A stretch of 41,291 bases of DNA from Defluviitaleaceae bacterium (GCA_009784615.1 WRBJ01000014.1:1-41291); one strand, 5' to 3'; shown: positions 23,076-31,091, numbered from the stretch's first letter. Made by a program: numbers and translations. The notes: generated from the sequence alone by a model not told the origin.

Positions 23076-24068
23076 CTATCTACCAATAGTCGCCACCAAA
23101 ACGGCTTTTATTGTATGCATTCTATTTTCTGCTTCGTCAAATATAACGCTATGACGGCTACGGAAAACTTCGTCCTCTACCTCACGAATATCGTAACCAA
23201 GCTCCATTTGTTCTTTGGCAAGTTTTGTTTCAAAATCGTGGAAAGCAGGCAAGCAATGCAAGAACAAAATATCGGGGTTGCCTGTTTTCTTTAGCATTTC
23301 GGTAGTTACACGATATGGCGTAAGCAATTTAACACGCTCTGGAATTTGGTCTTCTTCGCCCATAGATGCCCAAATGTCGGTGTAGATAACATCTGCGCCA
23401 ACAAGGCAGCTTTCGTCCGAGCTTACTTCAATAGTGCCGCCTGTTTGTGCCGCAACGGCACGGGCTTCGGCAAGCACATTTTCGTCCACCTGCATAGAAG
23501 ATGGTCCATATGCCACATAGTGCATACCCATTTTTGCACAGCCATACATCCACGCATAGCTCATATTATTGCGAATATCGCCGCAGAACACTACTTTTAC
23601 TTTGTTAAGGGGTTTTGCGCAATGTTCTTCAATAGTCATTAAATCTGCCAAAATTTGTGTTGGATGGTCTACATCTGTCAAACCGTTGTAAACAGGCACG
23701 CCGCTATATTTTGCCAAATCTTCTACCACTTGTTGTTTAAAGCCACGGTATTCTATGCCATCATAATAACGACCTAAAACCTTTGCGGTGTCTTCAAGAC
23801 TTTCTTTTTTACCCATTTGCGAGCTTCCGCTGTCAAGGAAGGTAATATTGCCGCCTTCGTCATAAACAGCCACCTCGAAGGCACATCTTGTGCGGGTTGA
23901 TGTTTTTTCAAACAACAACACTACATTTTTACGTAACAAACTATCACCAATGATGCCTGCACGCTTTTTTGCTTTTAAGTCGTGCGACAAGTCGAGCAAA
24001 TAGCGGATTTCTGATGTGGTAAAGTCCATCAATGTTAAAAAACTGCGTCCTTTTAAATTTACTGCCAT
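23076..24068 (-). CDS. arcB: Ornithine carbamoyltransferase, probably catabolic
   Basis: The 330-residue protein starts at ATG 24068 after GGAGG. The carbamoyl-phosphate motif KTSTRTRCAFE, DHPTQILADLMT and the ornithine-site HCLPAFHD identify the enzyme. Sequence alone does not separate anabolic ArgF from catabolic ArcB. The context (arginine deiminase upstream on the same strand, ornithine degradation downstream) favours citrulline phosphorolysis to ornithine and carbamoyl phosphate. No carbamate kinase is in the window. A lipoprotein gene lies between it and arcA. Confidence 0.95.
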   Translation of the reverse strand: MAVNLKGRSFLTLMDFTTSEIRYLLDLSHDLKAKKRAGIIGDSLLRKNVVLLFEKTSTRTRCAFEVAVYDEGGNITFLDSGSSQMGKKESLEDTAKVLGRYYDGIEYRGFKQQVVEDLAKYSGVPVYNGLTDVDHPTQILADLMTIEEHCAKPLNKVKVVFCGDIRNNMSYAWMYGCAKMGMHYVAYGPSSMQVDENVLAEARAVAAQTGGTIEVSSDESCLVGADVIYTDIWASMGEEDQIPERVKLLTPYRVTTEMLKKTGNPDILFLHCLPAFHDFETKLAKEQMELGYDIREVEDEVFRSRHSVIFDEAENRMHTIKAVLVATIGR

Positions 24069-24098
24069 AGTAATTTTTCCTCCAAATATGTTTATATT

Positions 24099-24629
24099 TT
24101 ATTCATTCCAAATTGCCTCATTATGCAACCACAAATTATATCTTGGATAACAGCCGCCCCGCATACTTTCCCAAATAAAAGTGTGATATTGTACGCCGTT
24201 TTGGTCTATAAACCTTATGCCACCACGAGGATGAAGATAATGCTCAAAAGCCACATTAAGAACAATTGCTTCATTAGGCAAAAGTTCGTCTATGGCAAGC
24301 ACAATTTCATCTAAATCGAAATCTATTATAGCATCAGGTATAAGCGACACAAAGGCAAAATCTGTTATTGGTTCATCTGCCCACAAAACCAGCGTGTCAT
24401 AAAAATCCGTTTCCCATTGCAAAAGTGTTGCTTCGTAAACAATGTCAAAAGAAGCAATAAACGCATCGTCAGCATCCAACCCAAATTCACGCATATTAAG
24501 CGGCGGTGTTGGTATTCGTAAATCCTCACCAATGTAATGGTCGCCGCAAATTTCGCAAATTTCGCCAACAAGTGCAGTATCTTCGTTAATGTCTTTTATG
24601 CATCCAGTAAATATAACCAAGGTCAGCAA
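24099..24629 (-). CDS. Probable lipoprotein, N-terminus out of frame at a poly-A tract
   Basis: The uninterrupted frame begins at TTG 24629 (176 residues) without a good ribosome site and starts mid-way through a signal peptide. Just upstream, GGGGG then GTG 24657 starts a different frame across a run of seven A (minus strand, 24654-24648). With six A the frames would join and give a complete lipoprotein signal, MKKYYICVALLTLVIFTGC. The gene is therefore frameshifted, phase-variable or affected by a sequencing error. The mature part is acidic, with a CEICGDHY segment and a C-terminal HTFIWESMRGGCYPRY. Function unknown. It lies between arcA and the carbamoyltransferase gene on the same strand. 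Confidence 0.6.
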   Translation of the reverse strand: MLTLVIFTGCIKDINEDTALVGEICEICGDHYIGEDLRIPTPPLNMREFGLDADDAFIASFDIVYEATLLQWETDFYDTLVLWADEPITDFAFVSLIPDAIIDFDLDEIVLAIDELLPNEAIVLNVAFEHYLHPRGGIRFIDQNGVQYHTFIWESMRGGCYPRYNLWLHNEAIWNE

Positions 24630-24667
24630 AGCAACGCAGATATAATATTTTTTTCACATTAGTCCCC

Positions 24668-25900
24668 CTATTCCCTTATTAATGGCATAGACATACAACG
24701 TGGACCACCCCTGCCGCGGGACAGCTCGGCAGAAGGCACTTCTAGCACGGTTATGCCTTTGTTGCGCATTATTTCGTTTGTTATTTCGTTACGGTTGTAG
24801 CATACAACAACGCCTGGTGCTACCGCTAGGGTGTTTGCGGCATCGTTCCATTGCTCTCTTGCCGCCGCTAGGCTGTCGTTGCCGCCGCAACGTATAAGCT
24901 CGACCGTATCAAGCTCAAGATATTTTGCAAGGAATTTATCCAGCGGCAAATCACATTCTTCCACCGCATAATCACCGCCTTCTTTTTTCTTGATAACGTG
25001 ATGCGGTCGTATGTTAAGCATTGTTTCGGCATAAAGCACAAATTTGTTATGGTCAACCTGTGTAAAGATTGTATCAAGGTGCATACAAAAACGTTCGTTT
25101 GGAATTTGGAATACCAAAATTGTGTCGATTGTTGCCTCGTCATCAGCAAAAATGCTTTGCGCCAAAAATTCGATAGCGGCGGGATATGTACGTTGCGAAA
25201 CGCCTATTGCAAGCACCTTGTCGCTTAGATTTAAAATATCGCCGCCTTCTAGCGGAAAAGCCCAATGTTTTTTATAGTAGAATTTTGTTTTGTAGGCATA
25301 ATCTGGATGGTGCCTGAAAATGTATTTGGTAAAGATGGTTTCACGGTTGCGGGCGGCAAAGCGCATATGGCTTATTGCAACACCGTTGCCTATTGTCGCC
25401 ATTGGGTCGCGTGCAAAATATAAATTGGGCATTGGATGGGTTATAAACTGCATTTCGGACGGTTTTAATGCGCCCAGCTTTTTATCTTTTCCAAAAATAT
25501 CTGCGCCGACTTCTGCAAGCGTCAAACCGTGCATTGCCTTTTTAATGATGGTTTCTTCGTCAAAACCTAAAAAATATTCTACCAAAGCGTCTTTGTATTT
25601 ACCTACAAAAACGCCGCTGTCCGCCACAAGCTCTGACACGAAGTCGTATTTAACTTTTACATTGCTTTTTAAAGCCTGCGTTGCCAAATCTGCCGTATAC
25701 ACCACCTCTACACCTTGCCCACGCAACACATCTGCAAAAACATCGTGCTCTGCACGAGCCACCGTTAAATGTGGTATCTCGTCAAACAGCAAATCCTCCA
25801 TTGTATCGGGAATAATGCGTGATAATTCCTCGCTTGGTCTATGCAATAAAACCTTGCGCAACTTGCCTATTTCGCTTTTTACTGATAATGCGTTATTCAA
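24668..25900 (-). CDS. arcA: Arginine deiminase
   Basis: The 410-residue protein starts at TTG 25900, six bases after AAGGAGG. Guanidino-modifying enzyme motifs are clear: YFARDPMATIG, LEGGDIL, the catalytic His in FCMHLDTIFTQVD, and the nucleophilic Cys in RGRGGPRCMSMPL at the C-terminus. It hydrolyses arginine to citrulline and ammonia, feeding the carbamoyltransferase encoded downstream. The gene opens the minus-strand arginine/ornithine block and is divergent from the small RNA at 26011. I found no convincing ArgR box or strong promoter in the 76 bases between them. Confidence 0.96.
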   Translation of the reverse strand: MNNALSVKSEIGKLRKVLLHRPSEELSRIIPDTMEDLLFDEIPHLTVARAEHDVFADVLRGQGVEVVYTADLATQALKSNVKVKYDFVSELVADSGVFVGKYKDALVEYFLGFDEETIIKKAMHGLTLAEVGADIFGKDKKLGALKPSEMQFITHPMPNLYFARDPMATIGNGVAISHMRFAARNRETIFTKYIFRHHPDYAYKTKFYYKKHWAFPLEGGDILNLSDKVLAIGVSQRTYPAAIEFLAQSIFADDEATIDTILVFQIPNERFCMHLDTIFTQVDHNKFVLYAETMLNIRPHHVIKKKEGGDYAVEECDLPLDKFLAKYLELDTVELIRCGGNDSLAAAREQWNDAANTLAVAPGVVVCYNRNEITNEIMRNKGITVLEVPSAELSRGRGGPRCMSMPLIRE

Positions 25901-25976
25901 AATATCCCTCCTTAGTAATTATAATTTTTTAAAGCATTTGGTTTTATTTAAATTATTTTTTGAACAAAATTCGGGG

Positions 25977-26005
25977 TTGATATTTTTCTCATATTAGCGT
26001 ATAAT
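25977..26005 (+). promoter_or_regulatory. Sigma-A promoter of the small RNA
   Basis: TTGATA (25977-25982), a 17-base spacer and a perfect TATAAT (26000-26005). The expected start is at about 26011, at the base of the RNA's closing stem. No open reading frame follows on this strand. Confidence 0.8.
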
Positions 26006-26010
26006 ATAAA

Positions 26011-26109
26011 GAGATTAACTTGTGAGGGACTAACAATGCGTTGGCTAAGCCAGTAAGACTACTTTATTAGTCGAGAATTCGTCTTGCCCGGGGTTAATCT
26101 TTTTATTTT
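26011..26109 (+). ncRNA. Structured small RNA of about 95 nt, unrecognised
   Basis: The start predicted from the promoter coincides with GAGATTAAC. This pairs with GTTAATCT at 26093-26100, immediately followed by a broken T-tract, so the closing stem doubles as the terminator. Between them are short hairpins: CTAAC-AATGC-GTTGG, GGC-TAA-GCC, and GACTA-CTTTAT-TAGTC or the competing AAGAC/GTCTT pairing, plus a possible GGG/CCC pair. I do not recognise SRP RNA, 6S, tmRNA, a T-box or a known riboswitch. It overlaps the 3' end of the convergent gene at 26103 by a few bases. It could be a trans-acting regulator of the divergent arc/ornithine genes or an independent RNA. Confidence 0.65.
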
Positions 26110-26279
26110 CCATACTCCTGACCATAATATGCTATCGCAAATTCTAACAGTTCATCAGAGTATTTCTTCACTTTACCATTTCCATTGTTGATAACTTCTA
26201 AAGCCATCAAATAGGCTTCTTCGGCTTTTTTCAAAAGAGCATTTATATATTCGTCCAAATTATTGCCGTTTGATTTCAT
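26103..26279 (-). CDS. Small hypothetical protein, faintly Spo0E-like
   Basis: The 58-residue protein begins at ATG 26279 (or the adjacent GTG 26282), after GGGGAGG; the longer frame from 26309 runs over that site. Two helices are predicted (DEYINALLKKAEEAYLMALEV and KKYSDELLEFAIAYYGQEY) with a glycine-rich turn between. The size and second helix recall Spo0E aspartyl-phosphate phosphatases, but the conserved SQELD motif is not properly kept, so this is weak. It follows the MATE gene by 19 bases and is probably on its transcript. Confidence 0.5.
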   Translation of the reverse strand: MKSNGNNLDEYINALLKKAEEAYLMALEVINNGNGKVKKYSDELLEFAIAYYGQEYGK

Positions 26280-26298
26280 CACGCTATATCCTCCCCTT

Positions 26299-27675
26299 TT
26301 ATTCTTCACTTGTAACGGCTTTGCCTTTCCATTTGCCCCGCAAAAGCCGTGGATAGAAGAAGGCAGAGCGTGCGACCCAATCCAAATACATTGCGACCCA
26401 AACGCCTATTATACCCATACCAAAGACAATACCTAATATGTAGGCAAACAGCAGGCGCACCAATATCATTGTGCTGATGGATACCACCATTGGGTATACC
26501 ACATCGCCCGTAGCACGCAAAGCCGCAGGAAGGGCAAAAGACGACGGCCATAGAAAAGGCGCAAGGACAATATATGTTACAAAAACTATTGGCAGATATT
26601 CCATTGTTTCGGGCGATGGGTTAAAAAGGGCGAAAATGGGGTTGCGGAAGATGATAAGGACAACACCCAATGCGGCAAAAAATATGCCGCAAACCACCAT
26701 AGAAAATAGAGATGTGCGTACAACGTCATCTTCTTTGCCACGCCCAATGCGTTGCCCGATTAAAATCATAGCACCTGTAGAAAACGCCATACCAGGTACA
26801 TTTACAAAGTTCATTATAGAAAAACCTATTGTGTTTGTGGCTATTGCCGCTGTGGACATAGATACTATTATTACAGCAGTTATAAGGCGGCCTGCTTGAA
26901 ATAAGCCACTTTCAAAGCTGGTTGGCAAACCAAAGCGCAATATTGCCTTTTGGCGTTTAAAATCGGGCAAGAAGTATTTAATTTTGTTAAGGCGTATGCC
27001 CCTTGCACGTTTGACTATATACCAAGTTGATGCTAAAAGCCCAAATACCTTTGCCGCAACTAAAGACCAAGCCGCACCATATATGCCAAACGACGGTATG
27101 GTGACAAAGCCTAAATCTAAACCTTGTATCAATATAAAGCCTAATATTAGGTTAATTACATTCATTATCACAGAAATTATCATCGGCGCAAATGTATCAC
27201 CAGCACCACGTATAAGACCAAACATTGTAAGCGTTACCGCCACAACAGGATATGAAAAGTTGATTATGGTTAAAAAGGTTCTGGCGGCATCCATTACGTC
27301 TTGCTCTGCATTGCCAAATAATGCATTTAAAATACTATCCCTAAACACAAGTATGACAACAAACATCACCAGCGAAAAAACAACAGATAGCATAACGGCT
27401 TGACCGCCCGCACGTTTTGCGCTTCGCCTATCATCCCGCCCTATGTACTGCGCCACAACAATTGTGCCGCCTGTGGTTAATGCCGCAAACAAAGCAAGTA
27501 TTAAATGCGTAATACTATCTACCATACCCAAGGCGGATGTTGCCGCTTCGGAAACATAGGAAATAAGCATAGTCGAAACCATACCCATAACAGAAACCGA
27601 TACGTGCTCTATTGCCATTGGCAACGAGATACGCATTAATTCTTTTGTTCTTGTTTTAATCTCTGCTCTGCCCAA
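26299..27675 (-). CDS. MATE family multidrug/sodium antiporter
   Basis: From TTG 27675, preceded by GGTGGG, the product has 458 residues, the usual MATE length. The frame extends to 28248, but that part is antisense to the ylmC gene and is rejected. Twelve membrane helices in two homologous halves are visible, with LMRISLPMAIEHVSVSVMG, GGTIVVAQYIGRDDRRSAKRA, IRGAGDTFAP, then the second half with FSTGAMILIGQRIGRGKEDDV and LRATGDVVYP. It exports cationic drugs or metabolites in exchange for Na+ or H+; the substrate is not predictable. The exact start is uncertain; ATG 27636 is an alternative. Confidence 0.88.
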   Translation of the reverse strand: MGRAEIKTRTKELMRISLPMAIEHVSVSVMGMVSTMLISYVSEAATSALGMVDSITHLILALFAALTTGGTIVVAQYIGRDDRRSAKRAGGQAVMLSVVFSLVMFVVILVFRDSILNALFGNAEQDVMDAARTFLTIINFSYPVVAVTLTMFGLIRGAGDTFAPMIISVIMNVINLILGFILIQGLDLGFVTIPSFGIYGAAWSLVAAKVFGLLASTWYIVKRARGIRLNKIKYFLPDFKRQKAILRFGLPTSFESGLFQAGRLITAVIIVSMSTAAIATNTIGFSIMNFVNVPGMAFSTGAMILIGQRIGRGKEDDVVRTSLFSMVVCGIFFAALGVVLIIFRNPIFALFNPSPETMEYLPIVFVTYIVLAPFLWPSSFALPAALRATGDVVYPMVVSISTMILVRLLFAYILGIVFGMGIIGVWVAMYLDWVARSAFFYPRLLRGKWKGKAVTSEE

Positions 27676-27784
27676 TATTCGCCCACCAATCGTAGTTATT
27701 ATTACTATTGTAACACGCCAAATGAATAAAATCAAGATGTGGACAGTAAAATTTAATAAAGATATTTGCGGAGGAAATTTGTTT

Positions 27785-28042
27785 ATGATGCGTATATACG
27801 AAATGCGGCAAAAGGAAATTATTAACATAAAAGACGGGACACGTTTTGGCTTTGTTGCGGATTTAGAAATTGACACAAAAGAAGGTAAGATTAAAAAAAT
27901 AATCGTGCCAGGTCCTGCCCGAGTTTTCGGCGTTTTTGGGCGTGATACAGAATACGCCATACCTTGGGGCGATATAAAGCAAGTAGGCGACGATATAATT
28001 TTAGTAGACGTTGACCCTGATGATTGTGTTGAAGAACTGTAA
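27785..28042 (+). CDS. YlmC/YmxH family sporulation protein (PRC-barrel)
   Basis: The 85-residue protein starts at ATG 27785 or the next codon ATG 27788, ten or so bases after GGAGG; the upstream frame to 27722 adds atypical residues. The PRC-barrel strand pattern is plain: MRIYEMRQKEIINIKDGTRFG, ADLEIDTKEGKIKKIIVPG and EYAIPWGDIKQVGDDIILVDV. YlmC/YmxH proteins are conserved in spore-forming Firmicutes and are linked to sporulation by expression; their molecular role is unclear. The gene is divergent from the MATE exporter. Confidence 0.9.
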   Translation: MMRIYEMRQKEIINIKDGTRFGFVADLEIDTKEGKIKKIIVPGPARVFGVFGRDTEYAIPWGDIKQVGDDIILVDVDPDDCVEEL

Positions 28043-28080
28043 AAGATGAGATTGTTTGTTAGTTGCAAATGTGGTATAAT
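28042..28080 (+). promoter_or_regulatory. Promoter module upstream of an attenuator-like hairpin
   Basis: TTGTTT (28052-28057), 17 bases, and a perfect TATAAT (28075-28080). The 22 bases 28042-28063 match 4473-4494 at 21 positions. The start would be at about 28087, four bases before the hairpin at 28091. Confidence 0.6.
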
Positions 28081-28090
28081 GGTATAGTGG

Positions 28091-28120
28091 AAAATTGGAC
28101 GAATATCCGTCCAATTTTTA
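28091..28120 (+). terminator. Intrinsic terminator or attenuator before the sigma factor gene
   Basis: An 11-bp perfect stem (AAAATTGGACG / CGTCCAATTTT), a 6-base loop and a short T-tract. It can end ylmC transcripts. It also stands right after the promoter at 28052-28080, so transcripts from that promoter would stop at about 30 nt unless the hairpin is bypassed. The 82 bases from here to the sigma factor ATG hold a short GCTTGCAAGC palindrome and no other clear signal. Confidence 0.75.
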
Positions 28121-28201
28121 TTTGTAACGAAATTGATTATATATCGTATACATTTGTGTAGAGCTTGCAAGCAGAAACATCTACGCAGAAAGGAGAGCAA
28201 T

Positions 28202-28771
28202 ATGGAAATCATCGCTTTTGGATTGCGGCAAAAGAATGAGAAATTCAAACCCCTAATGGATGAGTATACTTTAGAAAGCGTATATAATAAGCATTATAAA
28301 AATGTGTATAATTATATTGCTTTTCGCATTAATAATCATCACGACACAGAGGAGCTGGCAAGCCAAACCTTCGAGAAGGTTATTAAAAGTTGGGGGCGGT
28401 ATAACCCCGCAAATCCACTTGAGGCTTGGATAATAACTATTGCTAAAAATGTAGTTACGGATTATTTTCGCAAAAATGCACGGCGACAGTTTATTAGCTT
28501 TGACAGCTTGGTGCAAGCCATTTCTCCAAACCGTGAGCCGGAAGAAATTGTGGTAGCTAGTGAGGAAAATAGGGCATTGATGATGGCGATGACAAGGCTA
28601 AAAGATAAAGAACGCCAGATTTTATCAATGAAATTTGCAACCGAGCTTAAACATAGTGAAATTGCCAATATTTTAGGCATTGGCGAAAATAATGTGCGGG
28701 TTATTGTCCATAGGGCTTTGAAAAAACTGCGAAATCTTTTAGAGGAGGCTGAAGGCGATGAAAGTAAATAA
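28202..28771 (+). CDS. ECF-type sigma-70 family sigma factor
   Basis: The 189-residue protein starts at ATG 28202 behind AAAGGAGAG; the frame continues upstream without a site. Region 2 covers about 25-95 (LESVYNKHYKNVYNYIAFRI, ELASQTFEKVIKSW, WIITIAKNVVTDYFRK) and region 4 about 125-180 (DKERQILSMKFATELKHSEIA, ILGIGENNVRVIVHRALKKLR, quoted in part). Region 3 is absent, as in ECF factors. It overlaps the next gene, a membrane protein of anti-sigma layout, by 14 bases. It should direct RNA polymerase to a small stress or envelope regulon; autoregulation would be expected, but the upstream promoter looks sigma-A-like. Confidence 0.93.
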   Translation: MEIIAFGLRQKNEKFKPLMDEYTLESVYNKHYKNVYNYIAFRINNHHDTEELASQTFEKVIKSWGRYNPANPLEAWIITIAKNVVTDYFRKNARRQFISFDSLVQAISPNREPEEIVVASEENRALMMAMTRLKDKERQILSMKFATELKHSEIANILGIGENNVRVIVHRALKKLRNLLEEAEGDESK

Positions 28772-29576
28772 AACCGAAAGCGATAATGATTTTTTGGCAA
28801 GATGTAAAAATATAGATTTTGCGGCGGAAGTTAACCACGCTCAAAATCTTGAAAGCCTAAAAGCAAAATTAAATTATAAGGAGCGAGCAGATATGAAAGA
28901 AAGAAAATTTAAAAAACCCGTGGTGTTGGCGGCGGCTGTTATTGCGGCTATAATGTTACCTGTGGTGGCTTTAGCGGCGGGACCTATTTGGAGATATTTA
29001 GAGACACGTGTATTACAGGGCGAAGAATATATTAATCATTTTGCTGTGCGGGATTTGGGTGATGGTGTTGCTGTCTCTGAAATTGAGTTTAACGAAAACG
29101 CAAACGGCATACGGGGACCGATTAGAGTTGAAATAGAAGGTAGAGAGCATACTTTGTTAGACACTAGCGTATTTACCGATTTAGATGAGGCTTTAGAACT
29201 TTTTGCCCACGATAATTTACCAACTCCAACATATTTAGCTGGTTTTGATTTTGTGTCTGCTATATTCAGTGTTTGCCCGATACGCAACCCGCAAGAACCA
29301 ATGGCAAACCGCCATATGAATTTAGCTTACACAATGGGCAATGCAACCTTGGGCATAACTGTAGCATATTTTGAAGAAGGCGAAGGTTTTGAAATGCCTT
29401 TTTGGGGCGAAAATTTGCAAGAGCTTGAAATTAATGGGCATTATGCACGCATAGGCAATGGCTTTTTAGGCATAACCATTGATGATGTAATGTATATAAT
29501 AAGCGGCTTAAATATGGACGGCACAACAGATATAGATGATGAAACATTAATCGCCATTGCAAAATCTATACAATAA
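28758..29576 (+). CDS. Putative anti-sigma factor, single-pass membrane protein
   Basis: The 272-residue protein starts at ATG 28758, inside the end of the sigma gene, nine bases after GGAGG. A cytoplasmic part of about 50 residues, one membrane helix (about 51-74, VVLAAAVIAAIMLPVVALAAG) and a 195-residue outer domain follow the classic anti-sigma arrangement. No zinc-binding ZAS motif (HxxxCxxC) is present in the N-terminus. The outer domain has MNLAYTMGNATLGITVAYFEEG and a DUF4367-like closing region. An internal ATG at 28893 also has a strong AAGGAG site and would give a form lacking most of the cytoplasmic, sigma-binding part. The function is inferred from context. Confidence 0.75.
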   Translation: MKVNKTESDNDFLARCKNIDFAAEVNHAQNLESLKAKLNYKERADMKERKFKKPVVLAAAVIAAIMLPVVALAAGPIWRYLETRVLQGEEYINHFAVRDLGDGVAVSEIEFNENANGIRGPIRVEIEGREHTLLDTSVFTDLDEALELFAHDNLPTPTYLAGFDFVSAIFSVCPIRNPQEPMANRHMNLAYTMGNATLGITVAYFEEGEGFEMPFWGENLQELEINGHYARIGNGFLGITIDDVMYIISGLNMDGTTDIDDETLIAIAKSIQ

Positions 29577-29596
29577 TTATTAGTGCTTTAATTATA

Positions 29597-29629
29597 ACAG
29601 GCAACCATTTTGGTTGCCTGTATTTTTTT
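29597..29629 (+). terminator. Intrinsic terminator after the sigma/anti-sigma pair
   Basis: An 11-bp perfect stem (ACAGGCAACCA / TGGTTGCCTGT) with a TTT loop is followed by a run of seven T. Confidence 0.9.
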
Positions 29630-29630
29630 C

Positions 29631-29659
29631 TTTACTTTTCGTGTAAAATCGTGTATAAT
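29631..29659 (+). promoter_or_regulatory. Sigma-A promoter of gltX
   Basis: TTTACT (29631-29636), 17 bases, TATAAT (29654-29659), directly after the terminator and about 35 bases before the gltX ATG. Confidence 0.65.
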
Positions 29660-29693
29660 GAAGCGAAATATTTTATTAATTAGAGGTGTGTTT

Positions 29694-31091
29694 ATGTTAC
29701 GTACACGTTTTGCTCCGTCGCCGACGGGGTTTATGCATATAGGCAATTTGCGCTCGGCTTTATTTGGCTATCTTTTGGCACGCAGTAGCGGCGGTACTTT
29801 TATTTTGCGAATAGAGGACACAGACCAAGCACGCTACACAGACGGTGCTGTTGATAAGATTTATGAAACCTTAGCGGCGGCGGGAATTGTTTGTGATGAA
29901 GGACCACATATTGGCGGCGATTTTGTGCCTTATGTGCAAAGTGAACGTAAAGAAAAATATTTGATATGCGCCAAAGAGCTTATTGACAGGGGCAAGGCTT
30001 ATTATTGCGTTTGTCCAAAGGCAGAAGAAGGCGAGGAAATTGTTTGCGATTGTAAAAATAAGGATATTTCCACGCCTGAAGGTAGTTTTGTAATACGTCA
30101 TCGTGTGCCAGAAGGCTCTACGACCTTTAACGACCTTGTTTTTGGTGATATAACCGTTGAAAATAGCGAGATAGAAGATATGGTGCTTATAAAATCGGAC
30201 GGTATGCCCACATACAATTTTGCAAATGTGGTTGATGACCATTTTATGGAAATTACGCATATCACACGTGGTAGCGAATTTTTGGCTTCTACACCAAAGC
30301 ATAAGTTGCTTTATCAGGCTTTTGGTTGGGATGTGCCCATTTATTGCCATTTGCCGCTGATACTTAGCCCCGATGGCGGCAAGCTGTCCAAACGCAAAGG
30401 CGATGCTTATTTTGACGATTTTGTAAAGAAAGGCTTTTTGCCGCAAGCATTGGTTAATTTTATTGCGCTTTTGGGGTTTGCTCCACCTAATAATCCCGAT
30501 AATAGAGAGATTTTTACGTTGGACGAGCTTATAAAGGTTTTTGACGTTAAGGGTTTAAATAAGTCCCCTGCTACATTTGATTTGCAGAAGTTGAAATGGA
30601 TGAATGGTGAATATATTAAGGCTTTGCCAATGGATGAATTTTTGGCATTGTCAGCAAAGCATACTGGCAAACCCGCTGTTTTTGCAGCTATGACAAAAGA
30701 GCGTATCCACACATTTGACGAAATTCCTGCTATGCTTGATTTTGTTGATAATTTGTCAGATTATGATGTTTCGCTTTTTGAAAATAAGAAAAATAAAATT
30801 GACACAGCCACAGCAAAAGAAACTCTAGCAAAATTATTATCTGTAATAGAAAACTTACACGTGCAAGATTTTACTATCGAAAAGCTAAAGCAAACATTAT
30901 CCGATTTTGCAACTGAGCATAGCCTAAAAACTGCACAGGTGCTGATGCCTTTGCGTGTTGCGTTAAGCGGTAAAGAAACTTCACCGGCAGGCGCAACAGA
31001 GCTTTTGGCGGCATTCGGCAAAGATGAAAGCATAAACCGCATTAAAACCGCATTGAGTAAGTTATTATGTAGAGCTTGTAGCGGATTTTGA
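29694..31091 (+). CDS. gltX: Glutamyl-tRNA synthetase with an altered 3' end
   Basis: The product has 465 residues from ATG 29694, behind AGAGGTG; the frame upstream to 29610 is untranslated leader. Class I motifs are PTGFMHIGN (HIGH type) and KLSKRKGD (KMSKS type). A zinc-like cysteine patch (YYCVCP, VCDCKNK) and the C-terminal anticodon-binding domain (LNKSPATFDLQKLKWMNGEY, RIKTALSKLL) are present. The enzyme charges tRNA-Glu. The natural end should be near SKLL; the last seven residues (CRACSGF) read into the remnant of another gene in a different frame. This suggests a deletion removed the original stop. Activity is probably unaffected. Confidence 0.94.
   Translation: MLRTRFAPSPTGFMHIGNLRSALFGYLLARSSGGTFILRIEDTDQARYTDGAVDKIYETLAAAGIVCDEGPHIGGDFVPYVQSERKEKYLICAKELIDRGKAYYCVCPKAEEGEEIVCDCKNKDISTPEGSFVIRHRVPEGSTTFNDLVFGDITVENSEIEDMVLIKSDGMPTYNFANVVDDHFMEITHITRGSEFLASTPKHKLLYQAFGWDVPIYCHLPLILSPDGGKLSKRKGDAYFDDFVKKGFLPQALVNFIALLGFAPPNNPDNREIFTLDELIKVFDVKGLNKSPATFDLQKLKWMNGEYIKALPMDEFLALSAKHTGKPAVFAAMTKERIHTFDEIPAMLDFVDNLSDYDVSLFENKKNKIDTATAKETLAKLLSVIENLHVQDFTIEKLKQTLSDFATEHSLKTAQVLMPLRVALSGKETSPAGATELLAAFGKDESINRIKTALSKLLCRACSGF

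Noticed and set aside
25960-25976. An ArgR-box-like palindrome (GAACAAAATTC) upstream of arcA
   Set aside because: The spacing and the conserved positions do not fit the known GAAT-N4-ATTC core, so this is probably chance in AT-rich DNA.
25320-25997. A 225-codon plus-strand frame opposite arcA
   Set aside because: It is Ser/Lys-rich shadow coding of the clear arginine deiminase gene, with no ribosome site.
27676-28248. A 190-residue N-terminal extension of the MATE transporter frame
   Set aside because: It is antisense to ylmC and to the hairpin at 28091, has no ribosome site, and exceeds the normal family length.
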